Assembly: GCA_905221605.1 (NCBI GenBank)
Contig: CAJNDS010001735.1
Span: 645,136 to 709,135, forward strand
Direction of reading: 5' to 3'
Origin: Symbiodinium natans
Lineage: Eukaryota > Sar > Dinophyceae > Suessiales > Symbiodiniaceae
DNA length: 64,000 nucleotides
Positions 52,943 to 62,771 of this stretch are shown one piece after another; positions within the stretch are counted from its first letter, which is position 1, and the number at the start of each line of letters is the position of its first letter. The position numbers and the translations under genes are program-made. The notes under the pieces were generated by a model. It was not told the DNA's origin. It did no database searches and worked only from the letters and a program-made list of their open reading frames with translations.

Positions 52943-55929
52943 GCCCGGCCTCTTCACTGCGTGGTCATGTGGGCTCCTTGCGCTTGCTTCGCAAGCGGGG
53001 GGAGAGTCCGCCCTTAGAAATTTTCGAGGATGACATGCAGGGTCTGGGGGAGCTGGAAGAAAATGCAGATGTTGAGGACAATGTTCCTGGTGATGAGTAT
53101 TGGCCGACATGCTGTTCTCCTCATGAAGATGCTTATTTGGTCTGCAAAAGTGAGACTGCCGAGGATGGAACACAGTTGGAAAAAGAAGAACAAAAAGCTA
53201 AGTCAATGTATGAAAGGTCTATGTACGATTACGTGGACTGTGAGGAGCTTTTGGAAGGGATTGTATACCCAAAGAGGGTGAATCGAAGAGGTGGTATCAA
53301 CAATTGGTGCACAAGTACGCGAGCTCTGGTGTTGGGCCATTATACTCATGGCGGAGTGTGCGGAATTACAAAAGAGACTCATCGAAGGCCATGGCTATGT
53401 CGTTACCTGGCATCATTTGTGAGGCACCACAATCCTGAAGCCAAATTTTCTGCTCTTCAGATCTCATGCAATGCTCCGGTATCATTGCATAGGGATAGTC
53501 ACAATGAAAAGCATTGCTGCAATTATGTGTGTGGCTTTGGTGACTATAAGGATGGTCAGCTGTGGGTTGAGGATGAAAAGGCTTTAGAGGAAGGAGCTGA
53601 AGTGGTGGAGCAATCCTATGGGAAGAAAGTCTTGCCTGGAAAATTGGTTGATATCCACTGGAACTTCATGTCGTTCTTTCCGAGAAAATTGCATGGTCCT
53701 ATGCCTTGGAAAGGGAACAGGGTATCCTTGACAGGGTACACACCTGTTTTTATGGAGCGTTTGAGCTACAAGGATAGGTGCTATCTTCTCCAATGTAAGT
53801 TTCCTCTTCCGGAACCACAAGCTGAAGAAGGTGGAAAGAGGAAATGGTTAAAAATGACGTTGAAAGAGACCTCGCTGGACGACATTGCGGAGGAAGTCGA
53901 CTATGCTGTGTTCGAAGCGCACCAATGGGCTCTAGAGGAGCATTTGAGTATTCGACGCCTAATTGCTGAACAGGAATGTTGCGTTTTGGACGAGTTCCAT
54001 GGATCGGCCAATGAGTCGAATGGAGAAAAAGGATCAGAGACTAGAGAATGGCTGGTTAAAGCAAAAAGAACCGAGGAACAGCTCTCGAAGTTTTTGGTCA
54101 AAGCAGCTCAAGTTCAGCAAATGGTACAAGAAAATACCGCGCTTGAGGCAGCAGAGGAGGTCGAGTTCCTGCAAACAAAAACAATTCCTACACAAGAAGC
54201 CATGCAAGAGCTGGAAAAGTGGAGGGAACCATTGTCGGACGAGGTGACGTCTTTGGTTAAAGAGTTGGAGGTGGTGGAACCAACAACTCAAGAAAAGCTG
54301 GACAAATTGGCGGAAGAGCCTAATGCACCGGTGATTGAGTACGTGCCCAGTCTGGTGGTGTTTACCCGGAAGCAAGGGACAGGGAGGCGACGTGCCCGTA
54401 TCTGTGCATGTGGCAATTTTATTTCGTCAACGGCAGCTACAGAATACGAAGGGCCGAGGTCCCTCAGTCGTCACTCGCTGTACGCTCCTGGTTTAGATTC
54501 AACTACATTCAGGTGTCAAGTGAGGCACGCAGCATATATGGTGTGGATCATCGCTGGCTTAGACATTTCCAAAGCTTTTCTGACGGCGCCGATGAATAGG
54601 GCGCAAAGAGAAGGGCGTCTGGTGGTGGTGCAGCCCCCAAGGGCGGCGGTGAAATTGGGTCTTTGCACAAAGGAGGAGCGGTGGATTGTGAGGAAGGCCT
54701 TGTACGGTTTGGCCGAAAGTCCTGCAGCATGGGTGGAGTGGCGAGATCAACGTCTTCAAGGCATGTCTTGGGTGTCAAAGGATGGACAAGCAATGAGCTT
54801 TCAGAGGTCCAATGCAGACCCAAGTCTGTTCCTTATTATGGCACAAGAGAAGCCGGAAGGTGCAAGCAAGTTGGTAGGGACAATGGGTCTTTACGTGGAT
54901 GATTTTTTGATGGCTGGGACTATGACAGTGCTCCGGGAGGCCTTGGAACAGATCAGGAAGGAGTGGAAAACTTCTGAACCCGAGTTCTGTGGTCCAGGCT
55001 GTGGTGATGGATTCCTGAAGTTTTTGGGTGTCCAAATCTGGTATCGAAATGGCAGCTTCTTTCTCAACCAGGAGGACTTCGTGAGAGATTTGCTGAACCG
55101 AAGAGGGTATCAGATTGATGAAACTGGAAAAGGTAGTAACCTGCCAATGGTGAAAGAAACTCCAGGTGAAGAAGAGGAGGTGGATATTCCTTCCTTGCGA
55201 GCGGCTCAAGGTGCCGTAGGGGAGTTCCTCTGGGTGGCAATCAAAACTCGACCTGATTTGGCTTTCTGCACAAGCCAGTTGTCTTTGTGGACATCCCGAA
55301 GGCCGCGATTTGTGGTTGAAAAGGCTGAGGAGGTATTTCGATACCTTGCTGCAACTCCAACGTTAGGCTTGACGTTCGGAGCAATCGCAACATGCGAAAA
55401 AGAAAGGAATGAGGTGTTGCGTTATGGGCGAGGCGTCAAGGTGGTAGAGTCCTACGCAGATGCTAGCTTTGCAGCAGGTGAAAACGAAAAGAGCCACTCA
55501 GGAGCGGTGGTGGTTTGGGGTGATTGTCCAGTGATGTGGGCAACGCAGAGACAATCAACGGTGGCTTTGAGTACTGCTGAAGCTGAGTTGCATGCGTCTA
55601 TAGAGGGAGCAACGATGATTCAGTCGTGTACCCCTATAATTGCCGCTTTGGTTGGAACGGGTGAAGAATCGCTGCAAAAAGTGCTGTATACAGATTCGGC
55701 TTCGACCTGCTCAATCATTCAATATCCTGCTGGAAGCTGGCGGACAAGGCACCTGAGAATTCGAGCAGCCGGTGTCAGGTCTCTGGTGGACCGTGGTTAC
55801 ATGGTGATAGCGCATCTTCGTGGTGAGTATATGATTGCTGACCTGTTGACAAAATTGATGAGTGGACAGGTTTATGCGAAGCAAAAGGCGTTTGGGGTCT
55901 CCAAATGTTGGTGCAAGGAACTGACTTGA
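52942..55929 (+). pseudogene. Element 2 2OG-oxygenase-like domain, reverse transcriptase and RNase H
   Basis: Nearly 1000 uninterrupted codons. N-terminal part: LGHYTHGGVCGITKET...YLASFVRHH...LQISCNAPVSLHRDSHNE..., with iron-ligand pattern H (codon 53488)-R-D, H (53692) and R (53719), and DGQLWVE between them. This is the same layout as the Element 1 dioxygenase-like domain. Reverse transcriptase: first Asp in LDISKAFLTAP (codon 54562) and YVDD (54892-54903). RNase H: YADAS (Asp codon 55459), STAEAEL, YTDSAS (55693) and MIADLLTK. All key residues are present, so this portion decayed little. The frame ends at 55929, where the tail continues in another frame. Confidence 0.85.
53290..53740 (+). 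other. 2OG-Fe(II) dioxygenase-like domain in Element 2
   Basis: HxD to second His spacing is 68 residues, and His to Arg is 9, close to the 65 and 10 seen in Element 1. All four presumed ligand residues are retained although other parts of Element 2 have shifted frame. Ligand retention in two divergent elements argues for selection on enzymatic activity. The substrate cannot be read from sequence. Confidence 0.65.
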
Positions 55930-56393
55930 AAAGGGCCTCTCTTGCAATGGCGGTCATGATGGTGGCTGCATCTCTGCAAGGGATGGCAACTGGTGGAGAA
56001 GAAGCGTCAATTGCTGGATTCTTTTGCTCAGAAGAAGGGGTGTGCAGGGTCGCCAACACATCTACGGCTATGGTTTTGGCTCAAAGTATTGAAATGGCTA
56101 TCAACAATGCAGACATCGCTGTGTATTTGGTGGCAACAATCATACTCTGGGAGTTGGCCAGGTATCTCTTTCGGAGGCTGTACAAATGGCTGTGGGGTAG
56201 GAAAGTGGTGGTTATTCCCGCGAGTGCCACTTTGTATACAACGGTGGGTGGGAACTGTATGCACGCAAGCAGTAACTGTGATGTTCTGCGATATTCACAG
56301 CCCAGGGCCAAGACGCTTTGTAAGCATTGCGTCAAGAAGGGTTGGGTGGTGAATGCTGAGTTCCTTGGTGAGGAACGGGCCGCGGGAACGTAG
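55905..56393 (+). CDS. Element 2 C-terminal membrane tail with a putative His/Cys zinc site
   Basis: 162 codons overlapping the pol frame by 25 bases in another frame. It probably was fused to it, as in Element 1. The first 25 residues are hydrophobic (SLAMAVMMVAASLQGMATG), comparable to the signal-like LAGLALVAVLSGVRA of Element 1. A second hydrophobic span (IAVYLVATIILWELARYLF) is followed by a basic stretch. The end has G-x-C-x-H-x5-C...C-x2-C, a spacing that could hold one zinc. Function unknown; an independent start at 55905 is possible but not needed. Confidence 0.5.
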   Translation: MLVQGTDLKRASLAMAVMMVAASLQGMATGGEEASIAGFFCSEEGVCRVANTSTAMVLAQSIEMAINNADIAVYLVATIILWELARYLFRRLYKWLWGRKVVVIPASATLYTTVGGNCMHASSNCDVLRYSQPRAKTLCKHCVKKGWVVNAEFLGEERAAGT

Positions 56394-56603
56394 ATTTTTT
56401 CAAGTGTGAGGTGAAGAAATCCTCAATGGCAAGGGATTCGGCCAATGAGCTGAAGGTTCGTCCTGGAAAGACGTAAAACCATGGTGTACAAATTAATGGC
56501 TATGGCCCGTCCATCGGACGTTAAACATGAAGATGACCGTTGTCAAAGCGACAATTTTTCGGTCAAAGGTCTGCACCTCCAGTTTGTATCCTAGGAAAAC
56601 CTA
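56394..56603 (+). other. Element 2 3' untranslated region
   Basis: About 210 bp of unique sequence between the tail stop codon and the purine tract. No repeats and no frame of note. Confidence 0.7.
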
Positions 56604-56615
56604 GGACAGGGGGAG
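56604..56615 (+). promoter_or_regulatory. Element 2 polypurine tract
   Basis: GGACAGGGGGAG directly before the 3' LTR, same position and similar sequence as in Element 1. Confidence 0.85.
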
Positions 56616-56856
56616 TGCGGAGCTGCAATTTGTATTCAAGAAAGAGTTGGTGTTGAAAAGAAAAGGGTCAATGAACCCGGTATCATTTTGGCTCAAGGTA
56701 TCATTTTGGCTCAAGGAAACTTGGGCAATGCGCCCTGAGAAAAAGAGTCTCTCTGGGTTTTGGGTTGGTTTGTGGTTGGTTGTTCCAGGGAAATCAAGGG
56801 TTTCTGTTGGGATTGACTGTTTTGTTCCCTGTCCTCCTTCGGTTGCCCCCCCCCAA
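56616..56856 (+). repeat. Element 2 3' LTR
   Basis: 241 bp. Differs from the 5' LTR at the second spliced-leader-like unit (here perfect CATTTTGGCTCAAG), at one base near 56812, and in the terminal C run. It runs straight into CCCTAAA repeats. Confidence 0.92.
56677..56715 (+). repeat. Tandem pair of spliced-leader-like relics in the 3' LTR
   Basis: Two 18-bp units, both with an intact CATTTTGGCTCAAG (56677-56697 and 56698-56715). The second unit of the 5' LTR has one substitution, so the 3' copy is presumably closer to the original. Confidence 0.75.
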
Positions 56857-57053
56857 CCCTAAACCCTAAACCCTAAACCCTAAACCCTAAACCCTAAACC
56901 CTAAACCCTAAACCCTAAACCCTAAACCCTAAACCCTAAACCCTAAACCCTAAACCCTAAACCCTAAACCCTAAACCCTAAACCCTAAACCCTAAACCCT
57001 AAACCCTAAACCCTAAACCCTAAACCCTAAACCCTAAACCCTAAACCCTAAAC
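56857..57053. repeat. Long CCCTAAA array (about 28 perfect units)
   Basis: The first five bases are the right-hand target duplication of Element 2. With 41787-41873 on the other side, the retrotransposon entered an array of roughly 40 units. Confidence 0.95.
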
Positions 57054-60000
57054 CGTACAGGAGCTTGTATGGCTCGACCCGAAGGAGCGCCATGGTATGA
57101 GGCTGTCAGAGTTTGAGGTTTGTGGGGTCTTTGGGACTGTCATGTTTTGTAGGGTTTAGGGTCTAGGGTCTAGGGTTTAGGGTTCAGGGTTCAGGGTTTA
57201 GGGTTTAGGGTTCGGGTTTAGGTCAAATTTGTAGAAACCCCAAACCCTAAACCCTGAACCCCACAGATGATCAGGGACGCCTACAATAAACCCCCGCCCC
57301 CCACACAGTAGGATCCTCCCCCCTCCCCCCCAAAACAAAGCAATAAATTAGCCCCCAAAAACGTAAACCCCACATATGAATAGCCCTAAAACCCTAAACC
57401 CTAAATCCTAAACCTTGAACCCTAAACCCTAAACTCTGCCAAGGGGCGGGACGCGGCAGTCGCAGTCCTCAGCCAGATCCACGATCACGTCAGTCGCCGT
57501 GGAGGACCTGACGCCCTAGCCCTAAACCCTAAACCCTGAACGTTGTCGAGATGAAGGTTTCAAGGTTTGAAGGTTCGGGTTTAGGATGCAAAAACCCAAA
57601 AGCCTGGTTTCCCAAAAGCCCCGCAACCCCAGAAGCAGGGAGGGGGGCGGGTTGGGGGTTTAGGGCTTATGGCCCAGGGTTTTCTGACCCAAAGAGGAGC
57701 CCGCACACTCTTAAGCGCCCGGCATAATGCGGCCCACCAGCACAGCTCCAGGGAACATCCGCTTCTTGGCTGAGGAATTTGGCTTAAGTGCTCTGCGGTT
57801 GCTGGAAGCCTATAAACGCTATAATTATACACCCTGTGCGCACTAAACCACAAACCCAAAAGCCTAAACCCGAAACCTAAATCCGATGCATCCACAACTC
57901 ACAGGTGCCCTCACCTTCTGCCGGGGCACCTAGCTCTTGTTCTTGGGGTTTTGCACATTTAGGGTTTAGGGTTTTAGGGTGTAGGGTATAGGGTTCATAG
58001 CGTTTAGGACCACAGCACATCAAACACGCACGCATACGCGCAGAGCGGGAGAGAGAGGGAGAGAGAGAGAGAGAGAGATGGCGAGAGGGAGAGAGGGAGA
58101 GAGGGAGACGCAGACAGACACGGACAACGGAGATCACGAAGCCAAACGAATTCGTCGGCTGTTTGTTACTTCTGATCTCGATCCAAACCCCCGAGGACAA
58201 AACAAAACACCTGCGCAGACGCGGACGCCTTTGCTAGGGCCACCTTCATTCAAACCCCTCAAAAAAACCCCAAACGCGAAGCACTGATTAAACCCCTAAC
58301 ACGTAAACCCCAAAACCCTAAAACCTAACCCTAAACCCTAAACCTACATCCAAAAAAGAAACCCTAAACCCTAAGCCCTAAACCCTAAACCCTCAACCCT
58401 AAACCCTAAACCCTAAACCCCAAACCCTAAACCCTATCCGGAAAGGACCAACGCAGTCGCGAAGCTGTTAGCGCCTTGGGTGCCGGCACCCCAGCCACCG
58501 CCCGTAGCTCCTGATCGAACGCGGCCTCAAAAAAGCCAGGAGCACGAGGATCAACCCTAAACCCTAAACCCTAAACCCTAAACCCCAAACCTTAAACCCT
58601 CAACCTTAAACCCTAAACCCGAAAGCCGAGGGCTTGACAGGTTGTTTGCGTTAGGGCGTATGGAACAGGCTTTTCGGGTTGAAGGCTTAAAGGGCTTTAG
58701 GGTTTCAGGGTTTGAAGGTTTCAGGGTTTGGGGGTTTGGGTTTGAGGGTTTGAGGGTTTGAGGGTTTGAGGGTTTCAGGGTCTTAGGGACTGTGGGTTTC
58801 CAGCTAGGGTTTCAGGGTTTTGGGGTTTTGGTTCTGCGGCTCCTGAGCCCGCTAGATTGTTTGGACTGTCTTGTGACCTGAGAGCTTCTAAACCTACTCC
58901 CCTCATCCCCATACCCCGTAAACCTCCCCATATCCCCATACCCCGTAAACCCCAAACTCTAAGCCCGAAATCCAAAACCCTGAGCCCTAAACCGCAATGT
59001 GAAGGAGGAGCATCGCCATCCGAACAAGCAAATATGCCCGAAGAAAGGCGAGGGTTCAGGGCTTGACAGAAAGCGGGGGGGGGGGGGGGGGGGTTTAGGG
59101 TTTAGGGTCTAAGATTATTGGGGGCGGAGGGTTTTGGATGTAGCGTCTGGGGCAGTGCTTCGGGTCTGGAAGCATGTCCTGCTCAGCAGACGAAGACGAA
59201 CACACCAAATGGGGACAAAAATGATCCAGGAGGGTTTACGCTTGTGGTGCAGAACTCTGGCTGTCTGCATGCCTTCTTGACATCAAGGTCGGCCGGGTGA
59301 TGTCTCAGGTGTGCCTCCACACCCTATATACCCTAGACCCTGAGCCCTGCTATAGTGTAATTAATCCGTGCTCCATGGAAGCCATGTCAAAAAATGTTGC
59401 GCTTTCTCATGCTGGTCTCTTCTTGTACGAGCATCCCTGAAACCCCTAAAGGCAAAAGGGGTAGCACGGGCGTTCGACGCAGACCCTCTTTTTTTGATCC
59501 GCTATGTGCTACAGGCATTGCGGTTAGGGTAGCCACGCCCCCCGCCACCCCGCCCTTCCAACCCCCCCCCCTTCCAACCCCTCGCCCCCAAACCCTATAT
59601 TAACCCTAAACCCCCAAACCCAGCACTTTGCAGTAACCCCTTGTCCCTCTGATGCAAGGCAGCGGCGACGTCAATCACCTGCACGCTCGCACCTTTCTCC
59701 GCTACCTGTTTCCCAGGCTGAGAGTCTAGGGTGTAGGGCTTTCTCTCCTAAACTCCAAACCCTGAACCCGAAACTTTACCTAAATCCTAAACCCTGAACC
59801 CTAGACCCAAGAATTCGCTGTAATCTCGAAGCCCTCAGCCATTTGTCAGGTTCTGGTGCGCCCACCAAAGGCTCGACGATTCTGTGATGCGAGACACGGG
59901 TTTAGGGTTCAGATTAGGGTTTAGGGTTTAGGGGTTTAACCCCAAACCCAGAACCTGAGCTTCGGGGGGGGGGTTTGGGCTTTAGGGTTTGGGGTTTAGG

Positions 60001-60185
60001 GCTTAGGTTGGGATGTTCCCCGCAGTCCTTCAGAGGGAGCATAGTAGGGGGTACTATAATCCCGATTAAGGACTGTGCTAGTAAAAGGGGGGGGGGGGGG
60101 GTGGGTGGCTTAAATAGGGTCTATTTGGAAGCTGGGACTCGCGTTTTCTTATAGCCATACACGTTTCCACGAGGGTACGCTGCTG
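57054..60185. repeat. Telomere-like mosaic
   Basis: Blocks at about 57150-57215, 57240-57260, 57385-57435, 57955-57975, 58318-58437, 58553-58620, 58680-58800 (GTTTGAGG variants), 59090-59110 and 59905-59930. Poly-G runs lie at about 59072-59093 and 60086-60102. A GA-rich stretch is at about 58045-58115. 60106-60150 resembles one end of the inverted-repeat element at 62669-62771. No gene recognised; open frames are Pro/Lys-rich or short. Confidence 0.8.
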
Positions 60186-62411
60186 TCACGTCAGTCGTAC
60201 TATGGAGGCCTCAGGAACAAGAACCAGGTAGTTCCTCTTTTCTCTTCTCTTTTTCTCCTCAATCCTAAAGTCGAAGGCTCTCGTGAGGAGAAGAGAAGGG
60301 AGAGAAGGAGGGAAAGATAAGAGGAACACGATTTTCATGGGAAGAGCCAAGAAAAGAATAGAAGAGAGATAAAACAAGGCGCAAAGAAGATGGTACTCTT
60401 CTTTATCTATCCTCTCTCCCTTATCTCTCCGTTCCCTCTGTCTTTTCGAAATGAGAAAAAACAAAAAGAAAGATGAAAAGAAGAAGGGTTAGGAAAAGAG
60501 CCGAAGAGATAGGCCGAAAAGAGGGGTATGGTGAAGTACGGCAAAGGTCCACGCACAAGGAGTCACCTTCTGCTTACCCTTCCACTGCTTGATTTTACAA
60601 GCTCCTTTCTTGTGTTTTATCAGTTAAAATTTAAACGGAAACAGAAGGAGAGAAGGGAAAGGGAAGTGAGAGAGGAGAGACAACAAGGAGGCCATTTTAA
60701 TTTCCTGTGAGTTATCAAAAGGAATGCAATATTATGGGAAGAGCAATGGAAAAAAAGAGTGGAAGAGAAATTAAGACAGGAGAGGGAGGTGCAAAAATAA
60801 GGCAAAGAGAAGATGGTGCCGTTTTCATCTCACCTCTCGTTCTTATCTTCCTCTTCTCTGGTTCTTTTCCCTGTGAAATAAAAAACAAAAGGAAGGACAA
60901 TGAACATATAAAGGAACCCGTTTTCGTTTTCCGTTTGGGCACAAGGAAAAAAAACAGAGGCGATAGGGCGAGAGGAGGGGTTTGCTGAAGCATGGGGAGG
61001 GTGTATGGGCAAGGGGCCAACTCCGCCCACTTCCCCCCTCCATTGAAAGAGGAAAAGGAACAGGGCCTCCATTCCCCTCTTATTCTTCCTTTCTTGCGTT
61101 TTTGTCGTTTAGAAGGGAACAGGAGAAGAGGAGGGAGAGAGAAGGAGAGAGGAGACATAAAAAGGGTTGCATTGTTAATGGGAAGAGCAAAGAAAAGACC
61201 AGAAGAGAGATGATGGGAGAAGAGGGGGAGACAAAACAAGCCGCACAGAAAATGGGCAGATAAGAAGAGAGGAAAGGGAATGACCAAGTACAATGAGGAG
61301 TTCTTCAATTTCCCTCCCTATCTCTTATGTTACTTTTCCTTCTTGTGGGGTGTCCCTTTTTCTTTTGAAGATGCAGAAAACGATTGAAAAGGACACCCGT
61401 TCCATCGCCCATATGTAGGGAAAAAGAGAGAGAATCATGAGCATCAGCTGGGCTTGCTGCCAATCCAACATGGGCGTCCCTTTTAATCGCATTCTGTGTC
61501 CTTTTTTCTCGCTTGAAGATGCAGAAAACGATCCAAAAGCACATCTGTGGGAGGAAGAGAGAAGGAGAGAGGAGAGATACCAAGGATTGCATATTTAATG
61601 GGAAGAGCAAGGAAGAGAATAGAAGACAGATGAATAGAGAAGATGGCGCTCGTCTTTATCTATTCTCTCTCCCTTGTTTCTCCCTTCCCTCTTTCTTTTC
61701 GAAATGAGAAAAACAAAAAGGAAGAACTATGAGAAGGAGAAGAGTAAGGAAAGGAACAGAAGAGATAGGCCGAGAGGATGAATATGATGGAGCATTATGG
61801 AAAGGCTCACGCGCAAGGAGTCACCCTCTGCTTACCTTTTCACTGCTTTATCATATGAGTTCCTTTCTTGTGTTTTATCAGTTAAAAGGAAGCGGAAAAA
61901 GAGAAGGGAAAGGGAAGTGAGAGAGGAAAGATAACAAGGATGCTATGTTTCCCGAAGCGTGCTGCAAGGAATAGAAGAGACAGGAAGCAAGGAGACGGAA
62001 TCACAAAATAAGGCGCCAAGCTGTACATATCATCTCTCCCTTGTCTCTCCCTATTCCCTTTCGAACTAGAAAAAACCATTCTTGCTTTTCACAGATAGGT
62101 TCCCTCTCTCCTCTTCAGGAAATCCCCTTTCCCTTATGTTGCTTTTTGAAGCGAATAAGAAAAATAGCAGATAAGAAGAGAGGAAAGGGTCAATTTCCCT
62201 CCCTATCTCTTATGTTGCTTTTCCTTCTTGTGGGGTGTCCCTGTTTCTCTTGAAGATGCAGAAAACGATTGAAAAGGACACCCGTTCCATCGCCCATGTG
62301 TAGGGAAAGAGAGAGAATAATGAGCATCAGCTGGGCTTGCTGCCAATCCAACATGGGCGTCCCTTTTAATCGCAGTCTGTGTCCTTTTTTCTCGCTTGAA
62401 GATGCAGAAAA
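60186..62411. repeat. Purine/pyrimidine-rich region of duplicated segments
   Basis: Strand-asymmetric blocks (GGGAAGAGCAAAGAAAAGA..., TTCTTTTCGAAATGAGAAAA...) recur at irregular 400-500-bp steps, for example near 60340, 60735, 61180 and 61598. A clean direct duplication of about 225 bp links 61304-61530 and 62190-62411; both contain CATCAGCTGGGCTTGCTGCC. It is free of telomere repeats, in contrast to all flanking DNA. Six-frame translations are open because of composition, and I see no protein domain. Confidence 0.75.
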
Positions 62412-62511
62412 NNNNNNNNNNNNNNNNNNNNNNNNNNNNNNNNNNNNNNNNNNNNNNNNNNNNNNNNNNNNNNNNNNNNNNNNNNNNNNNNNNNNNNNNN
62501 NNNNNNNNNNN
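62412..62511. other. Assembly gap (100 N)
   Basis: Exactly 100 Ns at the end of the second copy of the 225-bp duplication. Assembly probably failed in the repeat. Confidence 0.97.
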
Positions 62512-62645
62512 TTCAACTAATTCAACTAATTCAATTAATTCCACCACCCCCCTTGGAAATAAATGAATTAATTGAATTAATTGATTAAATTCATTAAATT
62601 CCAGGGGGAAAGTGGAAATTAAGGAATTTAATGAATTAAATTCTG
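62512..62645. repeat. AT-rich TTAAT/TTCAACTAA microrepeats
   Basis: TTCAACTAA/TTCAATTAA units, then AATTAATTGA and ATTAAATTC units with inverted symmetry. No gene. Confidence 0.8.
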
Positions 62646-62668
62646 TCTGTGCAACCCTACAGGACCTA

Positions 62669-62771
62669 AAATAGGGTCTATTTGGAACATGGCTCTTGTG
62701 AATAAGTATACGTTTTTGGGCCTGTTTTCCTCTTGTAAATACGATTCCCAGCTTCCAAATAGACCCTATTT
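62669..62771. mobile_element. Short inverted-repeat element with perfect 19-bp arms
   Basis: AAATAGGGTCTATTTGGAA at 62669-62687 is exactly inverted at 62753-62771. The right subterminal sequence GCTTCCAAATAG (with adjoining AGCTGGGA on the complement) recurs at 60106-60140. It is a small non-autonomous element family. Confidence 0.65.

Larger units (their letters stand above)
41874..56856 (+). mobile_element. Element 2: Ty1/copia-type LTR retrotransposon split by a foldback element
   Basis: LTRs at 41874-42113 (240 bp) and 56616-56856 (241 bp) differ by about three substitutions and a C-run indel. They are flanked by CCCTA (41869-41873 and 56857-56861) inside CCCTAAA arrays. Without the 4980-bp insertion and its TA duplication the element is about 10.0 kb, the same size as Element 1. 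Domain order matches Element 1, but coding is broken at about six places, five of them apparent -1 shifts, several near short homopolymers. Real decay and assembly indels are both possible. It carries two protease domains and the better preserved methyltransferase-like domain. Confidence 0.92.

Noticed and set aside
60715-61308. 197-codon minus-strand frame rich in Phe, Leu and Pro
   Set aside because: It overlaps the purine/pyrimidine-biased duplicated DNA; similar frames exist on both strands and none contains a recognisable domain.
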